Assembly (NCBI GenBank): GCA_964531735.1
Contig: CAZHGD010000153.1
Coordinates: forward strand, 1 to 17,726
Origin: CAZHGD01 sp964531735
GTDB taxonomy: Bacteria; Armatimonadota; UBA10988
Direction: 5' to 3'
DNA length: 17,726 nucleotides
The notes under the pieces are model-generated. The model made no database searches and was not told the DNA's origin. It saw only the letters and a program-made list of their open reading frames with translations. This document shows, piece by piece, positions 13,292 to 17,726 of this stretch. A program made the position numbers and the translations under genes. The first letter of the stretch is position 1. Every line of letters starts with the position of its first letter.

Positions 13292-15223
13292 ATGACCGGT
13301 ATGGCCAGTTTGAGTCGGCGGGTCTGGCTCGCCGCCGTGCTGCTGCCGCTGCTGTGTGGCCGCGCACAGGCCCTCCTGCCGCCGCTGACTGACTACAAAT
13401 ACAACGATGGTGAGCGCGAGATCGAGCTCAAGGTGCCGGACTCCTGGCACGTGCAGAAGGTCCAGAACGGCCTGCGCGCGCAGCGTGACCCGCTGGCCGA
13501 TGTCGGCGGCACGGTCGTGCTCGGGTTCTACGAGTACGAGCAGGCGCCGACGCCGGACGCGTTTCTCAAGGACGCGCTAGCCGCCTGGGCCGGGCAGTAT
13601 GACGCCTGGCAGGTCGTCGAGCAGTCGGCACCGGCGGAGCGTCCGCGCGTGCGGCTGGCCACGGTCGGCTTCCGGCAGTACGGCGTAGCCTGCCAAGGCT
13701 ATGTCATGGCCGTGATCGGCCGGCAGACCGGCACCATCGGGTTCGCCTACGCCGAGACGTCGGCCGCCCAGCGGATGCGCTTGGGCGACCTCGTGCAGCT
13801 CGTCGTCGCCGGCAGCTTCACCGCCTTCCCGGTGCGCGGCGAAGGCACCAGTCCCGAGGCCGGTCAGGCCATCGCGCAAGCCTATGAGCGCCTGTACGGC
13901 AGTGCCGGGCGCGACTTCAAGGCGATCTGGCAGGACCTGGAGAAGGAGCGCGAGATCGACCCGAAGCTGATCGACTTCTGCGGCACCTACCAACCGGAGT
14001 TGCGGCAACTGAAGGCCACCTACCAGCAGTACCTGACCGAGCGCTACAAGGCGCGCGCCAAGGAGATGAGCGTCTACTGCCTGCCGACGAAGACCTTCAA
14101 CGCCTTCGCGCTGGGCAAGAACGACATCGGCCCCGGCTTCCTGGCCTTCCATGCCGCCCTCACACGCGCCTTTGCGAATCTCGCGCAGCAGTACACCTAC
14201 CTGCGCGCCCGCAACCTGTCGGTGAAGGACTTCGGGCCCGAGTTGACCAGCTATTCCACGCGGCTGGCCGAGGCCGTGGTGCGCGGGCAGGAGCAGCCGC
14301 CGCCCGGCAAGATCGACTTCGCCGACAAGGATGTGGTCCAGCGCTATCAGACGGTGTTCCACGGCATGATCGGCTTGGTCATGGCCCATGAGATGGCGCA
14401 CTACTACCTGCGCCACAACATCAGCGGGCAGGACTTCAGCGAGCCCCACACGGTCCAGCAGCGCGAGCTGCAGGCCGATTCGGCGGCCCTCGACAACATC
14501 CAGGCGGCCGCCGACAAGGACAACTCGGTCTGGGAAGGCGGCAGCATCCACGCCTTCGGGTTCCTGGCCACGGTGGACAACGTCGTGCAGCGGCTCAGCG
14601 GCGCGCAGAAGAAGAAGGAGTACTTCCTCAGCCATCCGTATGGCGAGACCCGCTTCAAGCTGGCCGCCGCCGCGCTGGGCAAGGACAACTTCCAGTTCCG
14701 CAACGACCCCTGGACCAAGAGCACGCGCGTCATCCAGGGCGATGACGGCGTCGACGTGATCGGCGGCACCGGCCCGGTGCTGGCCGTGCTGAAGCACCCG
14801 AAGTCGAACGTCGAGTTCACCGTGCCGGAAGGCTGGACCGCGCACCTGGACAACACCACCGGCACGGTCACCTTCCAGCGCGAAGGCGGCGGCAGCCTGC
14901 CGCTGATGGTCTATAGCTGTGGCGGCGAGTACCCCAGCGCCGAGGCCATCTGCACCTCGCTGGTCGGCAACTTCAAGAAGAAGGCCGGGTCGTTCACCGA
15001 GGGCCGCAACAAGACGATCAAGTCGGGCAACGATAAGATCAAGGTACACCTGATCGACGGCACCGGCGACTTCAGCGGCAACAAGGTGGCGCTGTTGACG
15101 GTCGGCATCCAGTCACCCGGCTGGAACCACGGGCTCATCTTGTTGACGACGCCCGCCAACCTGGCCCGCGACAGCAAGGCGGTCGAACAACTGGTGCTGA
15201 AGATGCGGTTTCCAATGAAGTAG
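13292..15223 (+). CDS. secreted M48-like zinc metallopeptidase with flanking paired beta domains
   Basis: A 643-residue exported protein starting MTGMASLSRRVWLAAVLLP (signal peptide to about residue 27), with AAGGAG at 13276-13281. The core (about 245-470) has the M48 hallmarks: NAFALGKNDIGPGFLAF (270-286), zinc-binding HEMAH (366-370), third ligand Glu392 in RELQAD, and the later HPYGETRF (448-455) that corresponds to the family's HPxxxxR element. N-terminal residues 43-178 (ELKVPDSWHV..., VVAGSF at the end) and C-terminal residues 506-643 (EFTVPEGWTAHL..., VLKMRF at the end) look like two copies of a small alpha/beta domain of the PsbP/Mog1 kind; that fold assignment is an inference. No membrane helices beyond the signal, unlike HtpX. 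It is the first gene of a tight operon with the propeller protein. Likely an envelope protease; substrate unknown. Confidence 0.85.
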   Translation: MTGMASLSRRVWLAAVLLPLLCGRAQALLPPLTDYKYNDGEREIELKVPDSWHVQKVQNGLRAQRDPLADVGGTVVLGFYEYEQAPTPDAFLKDALAAWAGQYDAWQVVEQSAPAERPRVRLATVGFRQYGVACQGYVMAVIGRQTGTIGFAYAETSAAQRMRLGDLVQLVVAGSFTAFPVRGEGTSPEAGQAIAQAYERLYGSAGRDFKAIWQDLEKEREIDPKLIDFCGTYQPELRQLKATYQQYLTERYKARAKEMSVYCLPTKTFNAFALGKNDIGPGFLAFHAALTRAFANLAQQYTYLRARNLSVKDFGPELTSYSTRLAEAVVRGQEQPPPGKIDFADKDVVQRYQTVFHGMIGLVMAHEMAHYYLRHNISGQDFSEPHTVQQRELQADSAALDNIQAAADKDNSVWEGGSIHAFGFLATVDNVVQRLSGAQKKKEYFLSHPYGETRFKLAAAALGKDNFQFRNDPWTKSTRVIQGDDGVDVIGGTGPVLAVLKHPKSNVEFTVPEGWTAHLDNTTGTVTFQREGGGSLPLMVYSCGGEYPSAEAICTSLVGNFKKKAGSFTEGRNKTIKSGNDKIKVHLIDGTGDFSGNKVALLTVGIQSPGWNHGLILLTTPANLARDSKAVEQLVLKMRFPMK

Positions 15224-15227
15224 CACC

Positions 15228-17375
15228 ATGCGGGAAGCCCGGCCACCGGACGGGGCGGACGAGGTCATGCGGAGTCAGCCAGGCCAGCAGTCACCACGGG
15301 CTCGAGCCCTCGCCAGGGGCGCACTGAGTGCGCCCCTGCGCGTGGCGGGGCTGTGCTGCGCGTTGGCCATGCTGCGGCCCCCGGTGGTCAGCGCCGACGA
15401 GCCCACCGTCGCCATCGCCGTCAGCGCGGCCGTGGCCGCGGCGCTGCCCCAGGCCGAGGCGAGCGTGGCGGCCCAGGTCGCGGCCGAGTTCGAGGGGCCC
15501 GGCCAGCCCGGGCTGGCGCTGCTACTCGACACCAAGCTGCCCGAGCGGTGGCGCTTGGCCTACCTGCGCGGACGGCCCGAGCAGCCCGGCCGGCTCGACA
15601 CGGCCCAACTCAAGGTGCCCTGGGCCCAGCGCCCGGCTCGCCTGGCGGCCCGCGACGTGAACGGCGACGGGCGACCCGAGTTGGTCGTCACCGGCGGTCT
15701 GGCCAACCAGGGACAGGCCTACCAGGTGTTCGAAGTGCACGCGGCGCGCCTGACCACGGTGCTGCAACTGCGCACGGACGGTGAGGGCGAATGGCGTGAG
15801 CTGGACGCGGCCGACACCGGACGCAAGGCCATCGTGCAGATCGCCAAGGAGCAGATCTGGCTACCGGCGCTCGGTCTGGCCGACTACCGCGTGGAGCCCT
15901 ACGCCTACGACGGCCGGCGGTTCGTCGCCGCCGGCTGGCGCCTGCCACAGACCGCTTCGGCGCAACACGCCACGCAGCAGGCCATTCAGCACCTCGCCGC
16001 GCGGCTCTGCGCACCGGCACGAACGGCCGCCGAGGAAGCGGCGCGTCTCGAACCGTCTGCCGACACGCACTGGAACCTGTGGCTGGCCACCCTCCACGCG
16101 GAGCTGTTCCTGGCTCAACAGGTGCGTCTGGCCCAGCCGGCCAATCCTGAGGCGCGGCTGGCCGCCGTGGCCGCGAACGTGCTGGTGGGCGACTACGCGC
16201 GCGCCGCCGAGACGCTCCTGGCCTTCGCCGGACCGCAGGAGCTGCCGGCGGGCTGGCAGGTGCCGCTGCGCGCGCTGGCCGCGGTGGTCGGCAACGCGTT
16301 CCAGGTGGCCCCGGAGTTGCAGGCCGATCCGCGCGCGCGGCTCGTGCAGGCGTTGGTCCTCGTCGCCAACGGCGACGCTGAGGCCGGCCGCCGCGTGCTG
16401 CTCCGCGCTCGGGCCGACTCCCCGGATCCCGAGACCTACAGCCGTTGGCTGCTGGTCGGCGTGACCGGCGCGCGGCTGGTCTACCTCGGGCCGGGCGAGC
16501 GCCTCCAGCAGGTCGATCTGGCCAGCGACGGCCGACCGACCGGCTCGACGCGCATCGTCGACCAACTGGGCCGGCTGCGCTCGGTCGCGGCCACGGCCGT
16601 CGGACCGGCCGTGGCCTATGTGCCGGAGGCCGGCAACCGGGTCGTCGTCCAGGGCGCCGCGGGACCGCCCCGAACGGTGCTCAGCGGCGAGTTCCTCTAC
16701 CTCAGCCCGCAGGCCTTTTCGCCCGACGGCCGGCACCTGGCCATCGACAGCGGCACCTCGACAGTGCGCAAGCTGACCATCGTCGAACTGGCCGACGGCC
16801 GCGCGCTGGGCAACGTGACCTATGCCGGCGGCTTCCTCTGGGCACCGGACGGCAAGTCGCTGGTGGTCGAGATCCCGGTCCGCGTCGACCCACCACTGCC
16901 CTGGGCCGACGGCGGCTCGCGCGACCTGCGGCAGATTGCCCTCGACGGCCGCGAACTGGCCCGACTGGCCACCGGAGACGCCAGCAGCGTCTGGGCAGCC
17001 GAGACCTGGGACGCGCCCAACCGCCTGCTGGCCAGCGTGACCCGCTACCGCCGCGGGGCCGGGCAATCGCGGCGACCGGCCGCGGTGGAGCGCTACCTGA
17101 TCGACCCGCTCACGCGCAAGCGCACGGTCTTCCGCGGGCATGGCCGGCCCGACGCCGACCGACAGGCGCTGATGCGCAAGCTCAAGCTGCCGGCCGAAGC
17201 CATCGAGATCGCCGATCTGGCCTACCACCCGCGGTTCATCCTGTTTCGCCAACGGACCGAGGCCCGCACCGAACTGGGTGTGATGGCCCGCGACGCCGAG
17301 GCCACACCGTACGTCATCGGGCCCGCTCCACCGCTGTCGCAGCCCCTGGCCGCCTCCTGGGCGGCGGTCGAGTAG
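15228..17375 (+). CDS. exported beta-propeller-like protein with FG-GAP-type motif
   Basis: Up to 715 residues, starting 4 bases after the metallopeptidase stop, so probably translationally coupled. No strong Shine-Dalgarno marks the ATG at 15228; an ATG at 15267 or a GTG at 15342 are alternatives. An Arg-rich stretch then GLCCALAMLRPPVVSA (41-56) is a likely signal peptide. Residues 142-153 read DVNGDGRPELVV, a calcium-binding FG-GAP/VCBS-type element. Residues about 245-400 are Ala/Leu-rich helices, possibly TPR-like. From about 410 the sequence shows propeller blades of the TolB/PD40 type (QAFSPDGRHLAIDSG, GFLWAPDGKSLVVEI, DLRQIALDGREL). The protein may bind or present substrates for the preceding peptidase; that is inference from the operon only. 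A 25-base palindrome lies in its first 40 codons. Confidence 0.75.
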   Translation: MREARPPDGADEVMRSQPGQQSPRARALARGALSAPLRVAGLCCALAMLRPPVVSADEPTVAIAVSAAVAAALPQAEASVAAQVAAEFEGPGQPGLALLLDTKLPERWRLAYLRGRPEQPGRLDTAQLKVPWAQRPARLAARDVNGDGRPELVVTGGLANQGQAYQVFEVHAARLTTVLQLRTDGEGEWRELDAADTGRKAIVQIAKEQIWLPALGLADYRVEPYAYDGRRFVAAGWRLPQTASAQHATQQAIQHLAARLCAPARTAAEEAARLEPSADTHWNLWLATLHAELFLAQQVRLAQPANPEARLAAVAANVLVGDYARAAETLLAFAGPQELPAGWQVPLRALAAVVGNAFQVAPELQADPRARLVQALVLVANGDAEAGRRVLLRARADSPDPETYSRWLLVGVTGARLVYLGPGERLQQVDLASDGRPTGSTRIVDQLGRLRSVAATAVGPAVAYVPEAGNRVVVQGAAGPPRTVLSGEFLYLSPQAFSPDGRHLAIDSGTSTVRKLTIVELADGRALGNVTYAGGFLWAPDGKSLVVEIPVRVDPPLPWADGGSRDLRQIALDGRELARLATGDASSVWAAETWDAPNRLLASVTRYRRGAGQSRRPAAVERYLIDPLTRKRTVFRGHGRPDADRQALMRKLKLPAEAIEIADLAYHPRFILFRQRTEARTELGVMARDAEATPYVIGPAPPLSQPLAASWAAVE
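15314..15338. repeat. perfect 12-bp inverted repeat near the 5' end of the propeller gene
   Basis: CAGGGGCGCACT (15314-15325), a single G, then AGTGCGCCCCTG (15327-15338). It lies 90-115 bases after the metallopeptidase stop codon. If the propeller gene starts at 15228 the palindrome encodes part of the signal-peptide region; if it starts at the GTG at 15342, the palindrome would be an intergenic hairpin or operator. Confidence 0.6.
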
Positions 17376-17382
17376 CCCGGTG

Positions 17383-17726
17383 ATGCCGACTCGGGTGGTC
17401 ACCGTCTGCGAGCGCCTGCGGCAGCAGTTCGCCGAGCTACCGCCGCCGGCGAACGCCACGGCCGACCCAGACTGGCTGGCGGCCAATGTCGCCGCGCTGA
17501 GTCTGGTCGCCGCGCTGCTGGCACCCGACGAGGCGGCCCTGATGACGACCGAACGGCTGCTGGCCGATCTGGCCAACGACGCCGCGCCCGACCGGGCGCT
17601 GGCCTTGCTGGCCCTGCTGGTCGCCCGGCACGCCATGCACGGGGCCGACGCGGCCCAGCGCCTGGCCGCCACCACCTTCCGCCAGTGCGAAGCCGCCGCC
17701 GCGAACGCGGTCGACCCAGCGGCACG
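17383..17726 (+). CDS. unknown Ala/Leu-rich helical protein, 3' truncated
   Basis: The frame opens with ATG at 17383, seven bases after the propeller gene stop, and stays open to the right edge (about 114 residues). The sequence is almost entirely amphipathic helices rich in Ala and Leu (ALSLVAALLAPDEAA, TTERLLADLANDAAPD, RALALLALLVARHAM), with no signal peptide and no recognised motif. It may be a helical-repeat protein. An alternative GTG start sits one codon upstream; no strong ribosome binding site is seen, so translation is probably coupled to the upstream gene. It is the third member of the operon that starts at 13292. Confidence 0.6.
   Translation, partial: MPTRVVTVCERLRQQFAELPPPANATADPDWLAANVAALSLVAALLAPDEAALMTTERLLADLANDAAPDRALALLALLVARHAMHGADAAQRLAATTFRQCEAAAANAVDPAA

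Noticed and set aside
13577..15049. Minus-strand open frame opposite the metallopeptidase (490 codons)
   Set aside because: The plus strand encodes HEMAH, the third zinc ligand and other M48 motifs in a single frame; the antisense frame has only compositional bias.
15861..17675. Long minus-strand open frame opposite the propeller gene (604 codons)
   Set aside because: It is an antisense shadow of a plus-strand gene with a signal peptide and propeller motifs, and it extends through the next gene as well.
1..17726. tRNA, rRNA, CRISPR arrays, insertion sequences or attachment sites
   Set aside because: No cloverleaf-like segments, regular spaced repeats, transposase motifs or terminal inverted repeats were found on reading both strands; this is by eye only.

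Overview
The window is a GC-rich, densely coded bacterial chromosome segment with eleven complete or partial protein-coding genes that I can support, plus short intergenic regions; no gene-free stretch exceeds 300 bases. The best taxonomic hint is the three prepilin-like proteins of the H-X9-DG class. All carry FTLIELL, then LFPVFAKAREKARQSSC and DYD(E/Q)RY, a pattern I associate with Armatimonadota (Planctomycetota and relatives have looser versions). Twin-arginine-exported Gfo/Idh/MocA oxidoreductases and many secreted modular proteins fit the same kind of environmental lineage. The assignment is an inference from motifs, not a database result.

Layout: (1) 1-800, the C-terminal part of a CoxE-like von Willebrand factor A protein, cut by the left edge. 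(2) 917-2323, a cysteine-rich pseudopilin with its own likely promoter and terminator, then a membrane-anchored protein with a CxC motif and a possible thioredoxin-like fold. (3) 2313-3212 (minus), a polysaccharide-deacetylase-like protein convergent with and overlapping the previous gene. (4) 3359-5878, a secreted transglutaminase-like/fibronectin III protein, ending in a strong hairpin shared with (5) 5921-7243 (minus), an exported Gfo/Idh/MocA oxidoreductase with a structured leader. (6) 7470-9416, a secreted caspase-PEGA-FGE/sulfatase-fold fusion. (7) 9477-10154 and 10396-11091 (both minus), two paralogous pseudopilins. (8) 11342-13153, a CocE/NonD-type serine hydrolase. (9) 13292 to the right edge, a probable operon: secreted M48-like metallopeptidase, exported beta-propeller-like protein, and a 3'-truncated helical protein.

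No single known pathway unites the window. The shared theme is the cell envelope: at least seven products carry export signals or membrane anchors (three pseudopilins, transglutaminase-like, caspase fusion, metallopeptidase, propeller protein), and there are two cysteine peptidase-fold proteins, one zinc peptidase and one serine hydrolase. The most interesting items are the exported caspase/FGE-fold fusion, with intact caspase residues but no FGE catalytic cysteines, and the M48-peptidase/propeller operon, in which two similar beta-type domains appear to bracket the peptidase. Transcription units are separated by long GC-rich hairpins without U-tracts.
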